Shown here piece after piece: positions 23,993 through 34,592 of a stretch of DNA of 64,000 nt. This DNA comes from Cotesia glomerata (taxonomy: Eukaryota > Arthropoda > Insecta > Hymenoptera > Braconidae), in NCBI RefSeq assembly GCF_020080835.1, contig NC_058166.1, positions 1,736,001 through 1,800,000 of the forward strand. The letters are read 5' to 3'. The position numbers and the translations under genes are program-made. The notes beneath the pieces were generated by a model. That model did no database searches. It saw only the letters and a program-made list of their open reading frames with translations, and had not been told where the DNA came from. Numbering within the stretch: the stretch's first letter is position 1; each line of letters opens with the position of its first letter.

Positions 23993-24575
23993 CTTACTCT
24001 GATTTTAATTTTGAAAAACGTTTTTTCTATTCTACGCCAATATTTTAGATAGAAAGTTAAACAGTCAACTGATTAATTTTGAATAAATTGATTATATCGT
24101 AGAATAAATAAATTCTAAATTATAATATTTTGTAGATTAAAAATAAAACTATTTATTTCTCAAACATCTTCCAAGAACTAATCCCAAACTTATAAATAAA
24201 ATATTTTCAAAAGTTTATTTAATTTAAAAAACCCTCATGGATTTTTTACCATTTTTATTTACTAATATTTGAAGATGGAAACTGAGACCGGAATTTTAAA
24301 GACTATTATATATACTAATTATAATAAAATACTTGTTCACAATAAATTGTCAGCAACGTTAACCATAATTAGGAAAACAAAATCATTTCAATGTTATTTT
24401 GCATCAGTGTTTTCTTGTCTGTTAAGAAATATTGTTGATTTTCCCGCAACTTATACCCTCAGAATTAATTTATCGGAATTATTGAATTGTTTTTCAATTC
24501 AACTAAGCAAATTTCCTTCGAGTTCCACGTAAAAATTAAAAAAAAAGATGGATAATTACAAAAATTACAATAAAA
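23993..24575. other. Spacer between the duplication and core 22
   Basis: 24030-24300 is homologous to 21420-21860. An 87-codon open stretch at 24269-24532 has no recognisable domain. Relic exon or chance. Confidence 0.3.
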
Positions 24576-24695
24576 ATGACAAATTATGTGACCCATAAAT
24601 TTTTTCCTGAATAGAACTTATAAAATAAAAGTCAATTTTTTTCCAGCGAGAATTTCTTGCTACAATGCGCCACCTATCGGATATTTTCGGTACTA
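24576..24695 (+). repeat. Array core 22 (subtype E)
   Basis: E core. The CTCF-like block is at 24667-24680 (GCGCCACCTATCGG, 12/14). Confidence 0.85.
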
Positions 24696-24879
24696 ATTTT
24701 TAAAATTAATTTTTTCGCTTCTACTTTTACTGTCACGGTAAAAAAAAATTATTTTTTATTCCTAATTAAATTATTAAGTATTAAGTGAATATTTCTAATT
24801 TCTACTAAAATAATTATTTTTGTAAATTTCTAAAAAATTTTTGATTTCAACTGTATTTTGTATCCAAAATAAAGCAAAT

Positions 24880-25780
24880 GAAGTATAATAGACCTTATAT
24901 GAGTCAAAGTAGAATACTTAGGTACAATTCATGACCTTAAGGTTATTAATGATGTACACGGAAAGAACAAGATGACACTGGATATAATCCTAGATTATAC
25001 TTAGTGATATCTGTGGTGAAAAAAAATTTAAGATAGTAGCTATAAAAATCTAGATTATACTACGTACTATCTGGATTATACTCATTACAATTTGGGTTAT
25101 ACTCATTGTAATCTGGATTATACTAGCTACTATCTGAATTTTTTTTTTTCACTTAATATAATCTGGGATGATATCCAGTGTCATCTTGTTCTTTCTATGT
25201 AACAGACTCAGACCACTTCCCAATTAAGTTTACACTAATTAATAAAGATCCGAATATTATTATTATTTATTGTTTGTTGGCCATGGAGTTAAAGCTCCTT
25301 GCGGCCATTCAAGATACAGAAAAAAAAATGTATATACAGTATAACATTATACATAAAATACAGAAACGGTATAATAATTCATAAAATAATAGAAACAGTA
25401 TAAATAAACGAAATAATACCGGTAAAAATTAAATAATTAATTCACATATATCAAATCAATGCCACATAGCGGACATAATCTGTTATAAGAGCAAATAGAG
25501 ATTAAAAAATGTGGCATTGGTGGAAAAGCTGGTGAATAAATGAAGTAATATGTCCAGTTACTGTACCAAAATAATTAGTAATAACGTACAGGAGCAATAT
25601 GAGATCCTTATATTTTTTATCAAAACTAAAAGAAGCAGTCTACAACTGTGGAGAGTTAGAGGATGCCAAAACACATCCAGGAAGGAAGAAATAGCGTTGG
25701 TTCGATAAGCAGTGGAAGAAAAACGAAATCTAGAGAAGTTACTCAAGAGTCAGTGAAGTTACTCAAAAATTTTCAAAGTG
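24880..25780 (+). pseudogene. Non-LTR retrotransposon (LINE) fragment, endonuclease region, interrupted by a MITE
   Basis: The plus strand encodes a diverged stretch ending TDSDHFPIKFTL (about 25201-25238). S-D-H-x-P-I is the hallmark near the C-terminus of the apurinic-like endonuclease of Jockey/I-type LINEs. The upstream part (VEYLGTIHDLKVINDV, about 24908-24955) sits on the other side of a TA-flanked MITE and joins in frame if that insert is disregarded. A further relic at about 25672-25730 (PGRKK, stop, RWFDKQWKKNE) resembles the linker between endonuclease and reverse transcriptase. Stops, frameshifts and deletions make it dead. Confidence 0.6.
24957..25199. mobile_element. MITE with TA target duplication, ~243 bp
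   Basis: The terminal inverted repeats of about 33 bp share GAAAGAACAAGATGACACTG at each end (left about 24961, right inverted ending about 25195), with TA flanking both sides (24955-24956, 25200-25201). The interior has several TCTGGATTATACTCATT-like repeats. Inserted into the LINE endonuclease fragment. Consistent with a Tc1/mariner-mobilised MITE. Confidence 0.75.
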
Positions 25781-26172
25781 TCTCTTAAAATTCATAGACT
25801 TTAACTCTGCACATTATTAAAAGAAAATTCTAACGATGATCATTTGTTCAACTCGAAGAATTTAATTCAATAAAAGAATTAGGAAATTATTAATTAAGAA
25901 TTATTTATTGACGTGGACAATGAAACGAAAATTTTTTGCTTCTATTTAAAGAAGTTAAACTTTGTTCAGTAACAAATATGATCCACGCCAAAGATAAATA
26001 TTTTTATCGATGGAACAATTAATAGACGTATAATTAGCTAGTTCTACCGTGAATATGCAGAAAAAATGTTCGGAGAGCTTTCAGAAGTAGAATAAGTAAT
26101 TGATACCAAAAAGATCCTGAGTTCTGGATTGAATGGATTAACAGCTGTCATTGCTGGTATGATTAATTTTTT
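25781..26172 (+). pseudogene. Decayed exon-like block Y, copy 1
   Basis: Related to 26886-27284 and 28340-28730. In one frame from about 26001 it reads INIFIDGTINRRIIS, stop, FYREYAEKMFGELSEVE, stop, then VIDTKKIL and SGLNGLTAVIAGMI. The protein-like run with conservative changes between copies suggests a former coding exon. A stop at the same place in all three copies (IIS-stop-FY) means the unit was already dead when duplicated, or that a splice site lies there. No family recognised. Confidence 0.45.
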
Positions 26173-26580
26173 TTTAAATTACTTAAATTATGTATTTGAT
26201 GTTGCTTTAGTTGTATTTGCTATTTGAGCAATAAATCTTAGAAGTATTACTACCATGGAAGAACCCAAGAATAAAAATTCAATTCCATGTGCTGACAGTA
26301 AAATCACTGCAGTTTGAAACTTGGGTAATAAACGTCAAGTAGTGATTCGAAACTACGGAGGAAAATCTTCGTAGACCATCGTGAAACCACCGCTAATCAA
26401 AAAAGCAAGATGAAGGCTAAGTCGAAGGAGATATCCTTGACAGTTGATAATTTTCACAAGTGAAAATGGTCATGACAGAAATCGAGGAAGCAATTACTGA
26501 AGCCAATGGATAAAAAAAAATAAAATAAATAAATATTTTCTTAATTAATGAAAGATGGATAATTACGGAAATTATATTAA
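26173..26580. other. Spacer between block Y copy 1 and core 23
   Basis: 26240-26510 is less AT-rich than usual and reads like degenerate coding sequence in short frames (for example around GAAGAACCCAAGAATAAAAA), but no frame stays open and no relative was found in neighbouring units. Could be a relic exon present in one unit only. Confidence 0.3.
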
Positions 26581-26704
26581 AAATAACAAACTTTTTAAGA
26601 CACAAAAATTTTTTCCTGAATAAAACTTATAAAATATGAATCAATTCTCTTCCAGCGAGAATTTCTTGCTACAATGCGCCACCTATCGGATATTTTCAGT
26701 ACTA
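26581..26704 (+). repeat. Array core 23 (subtype E)
   Basis: E core with CTCTTCCAGCGAGAATTTC. The CTCF-like block is at 26676-26689 (GCGCCACCTATCGG, 12/14). Confidence 0.85.
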
Positions 26705-26885
26705 ATTTTTAAAAATTAATTTTTTCGCTTATACTTTCACTATCACGGAAGAAAATAAGTATTTTTTATTTCTAATTAAATTATTAAGTGAATATTTTTA
26801 ATTTCTACTAAAATTATTATTTTTTTAATCTTCAAAAATACTTTTAACTGTATTTTGTATCCAAAATAAATAACGTCAAAAATTT

Positions 26886-27284
26886 CAGTGTCTCTTAAAA
26901 TTTATAGACTTTAATTCTGTATATTATTGAAAAACAAATATTAACGTTGATTATTTGTTCAACTAGAAGAATTTAATTCGATGAAAGAATTAGTAAATTA
27001 TTAATTAAGAATTTTTGACTAACTTGCGCGATTAAACAAACTTTTTTTGCTTCTATTGAAGAAAGGAAAACGTCGTCCTATAACACATAATAGACTCATT
27101 CGAAAGATCAAAATTTTTATTAACGGAACAATCGATAGATGTATAATAAGCTAGTTCTACCGTAAATATTCAAAGAAAATATTCAGGGGATTTTTTTTAA
27201 TAGGAGAATAATTAATTGTTATAAAATAAATCCTGGCTCTTCAATTAATTGAATTAACAGCAATTATTGCAGGCCTAATTTAAT
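26886..27284 (+). pseudogene. Decayed exon-like block Y, copy 2
   Basis: In frame: LEEFNSMKELVNY, stop, LRIF, then LIRKIKIFINGTIDRCIIS, stop, FYRKYSKKIF, and later IELTAIIAGLI. Aligns with copies 1 and 3 along its whole length. Confidence 0.45.
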
Positions 27285-28033
27285 TTTTCTAAGTTACTTC
27301 AATTATATATTAAATTCATTAAAAATGCTTTTATTCGATGGATTAATTGCGATCAATTTTATCAGATAGAAAATTACTTTAAAAAATCTCAAAGTGATTC
27401 TGTAAGAATAAAGCTTATAAATTTTGATCCATGTCCTGTAAATTTATTTATATTAATTAATTTTAAACGATTAAAAACAATCAAATAACAATTAGTCGGA
27501 AGTTCATATTAACATCATAAAATCTAATTTTTTATTATTGAATATTAATCACATTACTTTTTCCTGCAAATTTATTTAAAAGAGATAATTAAGAAAATTC
27601 AACATGTTTATAACGTAAAATTGTTTCTTTCGATATTTAATAATTAAAAGTATAAAAAAGTTATTCAAATAACATTTTTGAGAATTAATTGTTTTTCAGT
27701 ACAATTCCCCTTTTTTATCTAAATAAATATTTTTTCTCAGTGTTTAATTTATTTCAACGCAATTGTAAGATATTTTGAAATTAAAAAAAAATGTAGAAAA
27801 TACTGTATAAATTTAACAAAATGGCGAAGAGAAAAAAGTATCATCAAAACAACTTTGAATGAATAATAAAACATATTTTGTTTCATTTATCGTAAATTTA
27901 ATTCAATTTTATTTGAAAATTTCTTTTAACAAAATTTTTTTTTTTTTTTATCGGAAGAGCCAATATAATAATATTTCTGGCTCAACTAGCTAACAATGAT
28001 TACGGCAATATAAAAAATAATATTGGAGGAAAA
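27285..28033. other. Spacer between block Y copy 2 and core 24
   Basis: AT-rich. 27690-27800 is related to the D lead-in near 17440-17550 and 29340-29420. No gene seen. Confidence 0.35.
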
Positions 28034-28156
28034 AATGACAAACTTTGTAATACACAGAAATTTTTTTCTGAATAGGACTTATTAAATATAAGACAATTCT
28101 CTTCCAGCGAGAATTTCTTGGTACAATGCGCCACCTATCGGGTATTTTCGGTATTA
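28034..28156 (+). repeat. Array core 24 (subtype E)
   Basis: E core. The CTCF-like block is at 28128-28141 (GCGCCACCTATCGG, 12/14). Confidence 0.85.
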
Positions 28157-28339
28157 ATTTTTTAAAATTAATTTTTTGGTTTCTCTTTTACTATCACGGG
28201 AGAAATGAAGTATTTTTTATTTCTAATTTTATTATTAAGGAATATTTTTAATTTCTAATGAAATTGTTAGTTTTTTAACCTTTAAAAAAATTTTTAATTT
28301 CAATTGTATTTTGAATTTGAAATAAATAACTTAAAAAAT

Positions 28340-28730
28340 TTAGAGCCTTTAAAAATTTATAGATTTTAACTCTACATTTTATCAAAAACAAGTTTCTATC
28401 ATTTAAAAACTATATTGTTCAAATGAAAAAAGTGAATTCAAAGAAAAAATTAGGATATTTTTAATCAGATTAATAGAAAATTTTTTCTTCTATTGAAGAG
28501 AAATGAAATTTACTTAATAATGAATTTCATGCTAGCCTACGCAATAGATAAGAAAATTCAGTGTATTTTTAATGATAAAACTATCGATTGAAGACTTATA
28601 AGCTAATTCTACCTCTACCTTATAAGGAAAATTTGCGGAGCGTCATTTAGAATTGAAGTAATTAATTATTGCAAAAATTGATGTAACTCAAAAAAAAAAT
28701 GTATTAACAGCAAGTATTTCAAACTAAATT
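28340..28730 (+). pseudogene. Decayed exon-like block Y, copy 3
   Basis: Most diverged copy. IFNDKTID, stop, RLIS, stop, FYLYL still aligns with copies 1 and 2, and the terminal TTAACAGCAAGTATT part persists. Confidence 0.35.
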
Positions 28731-29461
28731 CAATTTCTCGTCCATTGTAGAGTCACTTTTACTTAATACAGTACGGACATGATTCGATTTTTAAAAATTG
28801 CTTCAATTTGATGGATGAATTATAATCAATGATATCAAAGACATCAAAAAAATTTTTTAATGGAATTTTTCAACGAAGCGACTCATAAATTTTGGTCCAT
28901 AACTTAAAAAAAATATTACCCAAATTTTTGAATAATCTTTTTTAATCACATAAATTTCCTTCTATACTTCAAAATTAATGAAAATTATTATTCCTTAATA
29001 ATGTATCAAAATTATTTTTAAAGCACTTTATTAATATTTGATTTATATAAAAAGACTATTTAACTATATTTTATTAAAATGACACTATTCAAATTTTTAA
29101 TGTGAATAATGCAATGCAGCACAATCAGATACAGTTATAGAAATTCTTATTAAAAGCTAAATTTTTTAATAATCATATTACTTCCCAAGAATATATCCAG
29201 TGGGAAGAAAATGAGAAAACACAAAAAAACGTAATATTTTAACTTTAATTAATTTTATGAAGTTAAATAATTTTTTTCCTCAATAAAAATTAATTAAAAT
29301 TAAAATTTTTGTTTTTATCAATTGAGAAATGAAAAATTTAATCCTCAATTAATTATTACAGTGATTTCCTTTCTGTATTAAAAGAAATGTTTTTTTGATT
29401 TTATAATTAATTTCGAAGCAATTGCAAATATAAAAAATAAAAATCTAATAAATTTGTTGGA
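28731..29461. other. Spacer between block Y copy 3 and core 25
   Basis: AT-rich unit spacer. The last 130 bp are the D-type lead-in. No gene seen. Confidence 0.35.
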
Positions 29462-29586
29462 GAAAAAACAATCTTTTAAAAACACATAAATTATTTCTTC
29501 ATTTGAACTTAAAATATCTGAGTCAAGTATCTTGCAGCGAGAATTTTTAGTGACCATGCGCCACCTGTGGGAGAATTTTCGAACTA
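29462..29586 (+). repeat. Array core 25 (subtype D), last copy
   Basis: D core. The CTCF-like block is at 29558-29571 (GCGCCACCTGTGGG, 12/14). No further copy was found to the right, so this marks the array edge. Confidence 0.85.
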
Positions 29587-30460
29587 TTTTTTTTTCAAAT
29601 TCTCTTTAAAACTTAAAATAGCTACAATTGATGTTAAAATTGATAATAATTTAATTTCTAATACCAAAAAAAATTATTAAGAGAATTTTTCTAACATTTG
29701 TTAAAATTAACGAGTAAAGAGAAGTAGATTTTTGTAATTAGCAAAACTTTAATTAATAGGAGCAATTTATATCTAAAATTCAGTGGGAGGCAAGAGGTCT
29801 ATTATTAATATAATAAAGGAAATATTGTGAATGCACATTTAAAATATACATAAATATTCAAATGAGTCTGAGAGTTCTGAGAGGCGAATAAATAGACTAA
29901 CCACGTGGCAGCTGTCTGCGCCCAGGGACCCTTTAAATCAAAGAAATCGTTCTCTTTGCTAATAACCTACTGAATCAGTCATCTTCGTTTTGTTTGTTTT
30001 AATTGCTTTCTTCTACCGGATAATTTCGTCCTTTGGCTTCGAAGATAACACAACCTTACTTGCAGTTTTCATACAGCGCATTCCGTAGCGAAGTGACCAC
30101 GTTTAGAGAGAGACCTTTTGCTACCTAAAATTAAAAAAAAAATGAATTTTTTTTTTAATAGAAAATTATCTTATAAATTTATTTTTATAAAATTACCAAA
30201 AGTAAAAAAAAATTGACGAAAAAAAATTAACAAATTTTTTTCTTTAATTTTATAATAGACAAAATTTAATAAATTTTGCTTTATTAAATAGTAACTTTTG
30301 TTAAATTGCAGTGCACTTTAAATATTAATGTATTTAACCCGTTGAGGATGCATGGGGTCCAGTGGAGGGCTCTTAAAAGATCAAAAACTAACATTTTTTC
30401 ACTCGAGACTCAAAAAAAAAAATAGTCGTTTTTTTGGGCCACCCTAATACATATATATAA
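29587..30460. other. Island at the right edge of the core array
   Basis: 29870-30130 is unique-looking and less AT-rich (CCACGTGGCAGCTGTCTGCG, GTAGCGAAGTGACCACG), including CACGTG and CAGCTG E-boxes. 30340-30440 starts TTAACCCGTTGAGGATGC and resembles a transposon end, unproven. No ORF. Candidate regulatory DNA or unspliced exon; basis is composition only. Confidence 0.3.
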
Positions 30461-30671
30461 TATATATTTTAAAGATATAAGCTCATCCCGATGTTACATT
30501 CATCAAAAGCTTTCATTCGAGTACCCACATGCGTTTTTGATATATTTTTCATATATAAATATATATAATATATACAAATATATGAAATATATAAAAAAAT
30601 TGATATGGGTACTCAAATGAAAGGTCTTGATGAGTGTAACATCGGGATGAGCTTATATCTTTAAAAATGTC
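30461..30671. repeat. Palindromic fold-back repeat, copy P6
   Basis: Complete copy with arms AAGCTCATCCCGATGTTACA and TGTAACATCGGGATGAGCTT around an AT centre. Confidence 0.8.
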
Positions 30672-30717
30672 ATTTTTGATATATTTTTCATATATATACA
30701 TATATAATATATATTTT

Positions 30718-32230
30718 AGTGATATAAGCTCATTCCAATGTTACACTCATCAAGACCTTTTATTTGAGTACCCACATGCATTTTGATACATTTTTTATAT
30801 ATAATACTAGCTGTTACCCGCCCGCTTCGCTGGGCGCTTTATAGAATTGCATTTTTAGATCTAGACTCGAAGTTTAATTAGAGTATTGTTTTGACTTGCA
30901 CAGATTCCAAATGAGTATTGAAAGTTTTAGTTAATGTCATTGCAAGTCTCATAAGTAAAGTTGAAGTCTGTCTAGCTTGAAGTGCGAAGAATTTTTTTGT
31001 CATTTAAAATTTTCTCAGCGACATCAATTTTTCATAGAAAATAAACTTAACATGTTTTTTACATACCCAGTGTTTGGAAAATGCATTCATTTTAATCAGT
31101 AACATTCCCTCGATCCCGTAATAAGAACAATTTATAAGTTATGTAATCAGCAAAAATAACATGTATGTAAAATTCTAAGTTCGTTGACCGAATTACTACA
31201 TATAATGTTAAGTTTTGGAAACCTTACAATGACTTTTTTCCCGCTGGTAAAGCGACGTAAAGAGACGTTTGTTGCAAGGAAATTTTTAGCAAATGTTATT
31301 GAAACTCAATAGACAGGATCTAAATTTTATGTTTCAAAAAGTCCTAGTTGATAAACAACAACATTTTCAGTAGATTTCATAGATATCTAACTATTTTAAT
31401 TCTTGAAACCAATTTTACCATAACCAAACATACGATCAGCATATAAATATAAATTTTCAACACTTAGTTCACCAGACATAATTAGCTTCTTTCTTTAACT
31501 TTTTTTTTAAATGACGTGAAATCAATCAAATATTAAGGTTATGTAATAAAAACAAAAGAAAATCGTATTAAAAACAAATGAATAAAAAATGAGTCTTTTG
31601 TTTTTATTAGCGGGAAAAAATGTATATAAAAATTAATTGTAAAAAAAATGAGAAAGGGTTGATAAAATCCAAAAATAAGTAGCCTATAACCATATATGAA
31701 AAATTCTGCGTCGAAAGGTAGCAGTCCCATCCCGATAGCTTCAGTAGTTTTGACGTCAACTTTTATCAAAGGAACCCTATTTCGTTATATATGTATATTT
31801 TCCACCCACGCATTCGCCCACGCGTAGGTATATATGGAACTAAATTCTCAAAAAAGTAACGTAATAAAAATTATTTCCCTTTATGCCGATAAAAAAAACA
31901 AATAAATTGAAGAAAAATGCTCGTCTTTTGTTTTTATCGGCGGGAAAAAATGTTTATTAAAGTTAAATAGAAATAAAATGGTGAAGGATTGATGGAATTC
32001 GAAAAATAAGTAGCCTATAATCATCTACAATTCATTCCGCATCGAATGGTCCTAGTCCCATGTCAATACGTTCAGTAGTTTTTGCGTGATTGACGGTCTA
32101 CGAAACCCACTTTCATTATATATGTATAGATATACAAATATATGAAATATATAAAAAAATTGATATGGGTACTCAAATGAAAGGTCTTGATGAGTGTAAC
32201 ATCGGGATGAGCTTAGATCTTTGAAAATGT
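30718..32230. repeat. Palindromic fold-back repeat, copy P7, split by an insertion
   Basis: Left arm 30718-30804 and right arm about 32121-32230. Between them, in the AT-rich centre, lies a retroelement-like insertion. Confidence 0.75.
30805..32120 (+). mobile_element. Retroelement-like insertion with duplicated 3' tail
   Basis: Starts TACTAGCTGTTACCCGCCCG, a terminal sequence type common in arthropod short and RTE-like elements. Two versions of one tail follow in tandem (about 31525-31790 and 31855-32120). Each has a TTTTGTTTTTATYRGCGGGA stretch, AAAAATAAGTAGCCTATAA and TTCAGTAGTTTTKRCGT. No reverse transcriptase frame survives. Family assignment is from memory of motif style and uncertain. 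Confidence 0.5.
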
Positions 32231-32712
32231 CATTTTTGATATATTTTTCATATATATACATATATAATATATATTTTAGTGATATAAGCTCATTCCGATG
32301 TTACACTCATCAAGAGCTTTCATTTGAGTACCCGCATGCATGTTTGATATATTTTTCATATATACATATATATAATATATATAAATATACAAAATATATG
32401 AAAAATTAATGTGGGTACTCAAATGAAAGGTCTTTATGAGTGTAACATCGGGATGAGCTTAGATCTTTGAAAATGTCATTTTTGATATATTTTTCATATA
32501 TATACATATATAATATATATTTTAGTGATATAAGCTCATTCCGATGTTACACTCATCAAGAGCTTTCATTTGAGTACCCGCATGCATGTTTGATATATTT
32601 TTCATATATACATATATATAATATATATAAATATACAAAATATATGAAAAATTAATGTGGGTACTCAAATGAAAGGTCTTGATGAGTGCAACATCGGGAT
32701 GAGCTTATATCT
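32221..32712. repeat. 246-bp tandem duplication of fold-back repeats (P8, P9)
   Basis: 32221-32466 and 32467-32712 are almost the same sequence in tandem, giving two identical 62-codon open stretches that are not genes. Each unit contains a palindromic copy with arms GCTCATTCCGATGTTACACT and AGTGTAACATCGGGATGAGC. Confidence 0.85.
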
Positions 32713-33480
32713 CTAAAAATGTCAATAGTTCACGAGTTACTAGGTCATTTCTTAATTATATATCTAGAGATAGAGCATTTTTGAATTCATCCTAAATATT
32801 TATCATTATAAATTGACTACTGGTGAGAGTAATATAAAACCTTGAAAAGGCACAAAATTTTAATAATGTAGATATTGCAAAAAAAATTGATCGCTTAGAT
32901 CAAAAGCTAGAAATTTAACGAGCTTCTTTAAATTAAAAGCCGGGCATCAACTAAAGTGTTTAAATTTGTTGACAGTTAGTGTCAAAAACAATTACAGCTA
33001 CGTATAATTATGAGTGATGTATCGTGATAATTATGACAAATAAATAAGAGTAATTGTCAGGAAGATAACATGGATGATATTGTAATAATTGTTTGTGTTT
33101 ATAAATAGAGATAAATAAATAGCGACAAAGGCGAGGCTCGTTTATTACCTCTGACGTTTTCACGTATCGGTCATATTTTCCCGGTGTGTATGTACGCCCT
33201 CTGGTACCCAACTGGATATAACTATCCAAGTTGAGTTCAGTTAGACGTACAAGTATTTCGGTAGTGGGTGGCAGGAGGGGGAGGGGTATCAGTGGCTGGT
33301 TAAGTAGCAACAAGCAAGAGGAGGAAAGGCAGTAATAGCGTACTGTCATATTATGACTACGACACTTAGCTTAAGCATGTCACACACGCTAATCCTTGAA
33401 ATGTTTCCTAAGTTTATTATTAGTTTGTAATTATTTTATATTTAATTAAAATTTTATGTCTATCGTCATAATTAACGAAA
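32713..33480. other. Unique island between fold-back cluster and first array
   Basis: 33120-33330 is comparatively GC-rich (CTCGTTTATTACCTCTGACG, GGCAGGAGGGGGAGGGG). ACGCCCTCTGGTAC at 33194-33207 is, on the minus strand, an 11/14 CTCF-like core (A-C-C-A-G-A-G-G-G-C-G run). The 113-codon minus-strand open stretch at 33008-33349 has no recognisable domain. Possible regulatory element. Confidence 0.3.
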
Positions 33481-33539
33481 ATTTATTTTTAGAGAATTTT
33501 TTTCCAATTTATTTTTTTTTTAGGTAAAAAAATTTGGAA

Positions 33540-34588
33540 CTTTCATTTAAGGTTGAAAAATTGAATTTTTGTAATTTTCCAATTAATTTTTTTTAATTTT
33601 TACGATAACTTCCTGAGTTAGCCAACAAAGGAGCTTGTTAGGGAGTGAATTGGTTAGGAAATTTTCCGCTCTACAAATTTATCTCAATAAATTTTTCCGG
33701 AAAAATTGATAGTTTACGAGAAAAACCAAAAAATGTAGAAGTAGTTAAATTTTCGTAATTTTTCAATTTATTTTTCTAATTTTCATAACTTGAAAACTAA
33801 TTAACTAAATTAATTTATTGAGGAGTGAGTTGGTTAGGAAATTTTCCGCTCTACTAATTTATTTGAACAAATTTTACTGGAAAAATTGATAGTTTACGAG
33901 AAAAACCAAAAAATGTAAAAGTAGTTGAATTTTCGTAATTTTTCAATTTATTTTTCTAATTTTCATAACTTGAAAACTAATTAACTAAAGTAGCTTGTTG
34001 AGGAGTGAATGGGTTAGGAAATTTCCCGCTCTTAAATTCATCCCAGTAAATTTTCGCAAAATATTGATATTTTACGAGAAAAGCTAGAAAATATAAAAGT
34101 AGTCGAATTTTCCAATTGATTTTTCTAATTTTCACGATAACTTAAAAACTAATCTACTAAATTAGCTTGTTGAGGAATGAATTAGTTAGGAAATTTCTTG
34201 CTCTACAAATTTATTTGAATAAATTTTCTCGGAAAAACTAATAGTTTCCAAGAAAATCTGTAAAATGTAAAAGTAGTTGAAATTCCGCAATTTTCCAATT
34301 GATTTTTCTAATTTTCACGATTACTCCCGAACTAAGTAACAAAAGTAGCTTATCAAGGAGTAAATTGGTTAGGAAATTTTCTGGTCTACAAAGTAGCTTG
34401 TTGGGGAATGAATTGGTTAGGAAATTTTCCGCTCTACAAATTTATTTGAATAAATTTTTCCGAAAAAATTAATAGTTTTCGACAAAATTCCAAAACTGTA
34501 AAATTAATCTAAATTCTGCAATTTCTAATCATAATATTTTTCTTTAATTTTATCGATAATTTGCGAACTATTAAACAAAAATATTTTT
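33540..34588 (+). repeat. Tandem array L1, ~180-bp unit
   Basis: About six units. The marker GTTAGGAAATTTYCCGCTCT occurs near 33654, 33834, 34013, 34187, 34372 and 34411 (spacings 180, 179, 174, 185, then a truncated unit). Same repeat as 38490-39400 but opposite orientation. Contains the 40-bp box also found in arrays at 47.8 and 61-63 kb. Confidence 0.85.
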
Positions 34589-34592
34589 TTAA
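34589..34592. other. TTAA target-site duplication, left
   Basis: Matches the right-hand TTAA at 37973-37976. Removing the element leaves a single TTAA between AATATTTT and GTAGTCAAC. Confidence 0.9.

Larger units (their letters stand above)
1..29600 (+). repeat. Head-to-tail array of 25 diverged units with a CTCF-like core
   Basis: Seen: 25 copies of a related core of about 100-140 bp, all in the same orientation, none found between 29.6 and 64 kb on either strand by eye. A typical core runs: TTTGTAAGACACAT, a T-run, GGTTGGAACTTATAATATCT, GAGTTAAGT, YTCTTGCAG, CGAGAATTT (or TGGAAATTT), then GCGCCACCTRYYGG and TTTTCRGWACTA. Flanks of neighbouring units are also related but far more decayed, so the array arose by duplication of units of about 1 kb or more. 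Known: CCASYAGRKGGCRS is the bilaterian CTCF core consensus. Seven copies match it at 13 of 14 positions and nine at 12 of 14. Inference: an array of architectural sites, or of promoter-like elements. An unclassified interspersed repeat remains possible. Confidence 0.85.

Noticed and set aside
1..29600. CRISPR-like array.
   Set aside because: Repeats are about 100-140 bp, diverged and irregularly spaced by 0.25-3.5 kb in eukaryotic sequence. No direct-repeat/spacer structure.
32221..32655. Two identical 62-codon ORFs as a duplicated gene.
   Set aside because: They lie inside palindromic fold-back repeats duplicated in tandem. The Tyr/Ile-rich product comes from AT repeats.
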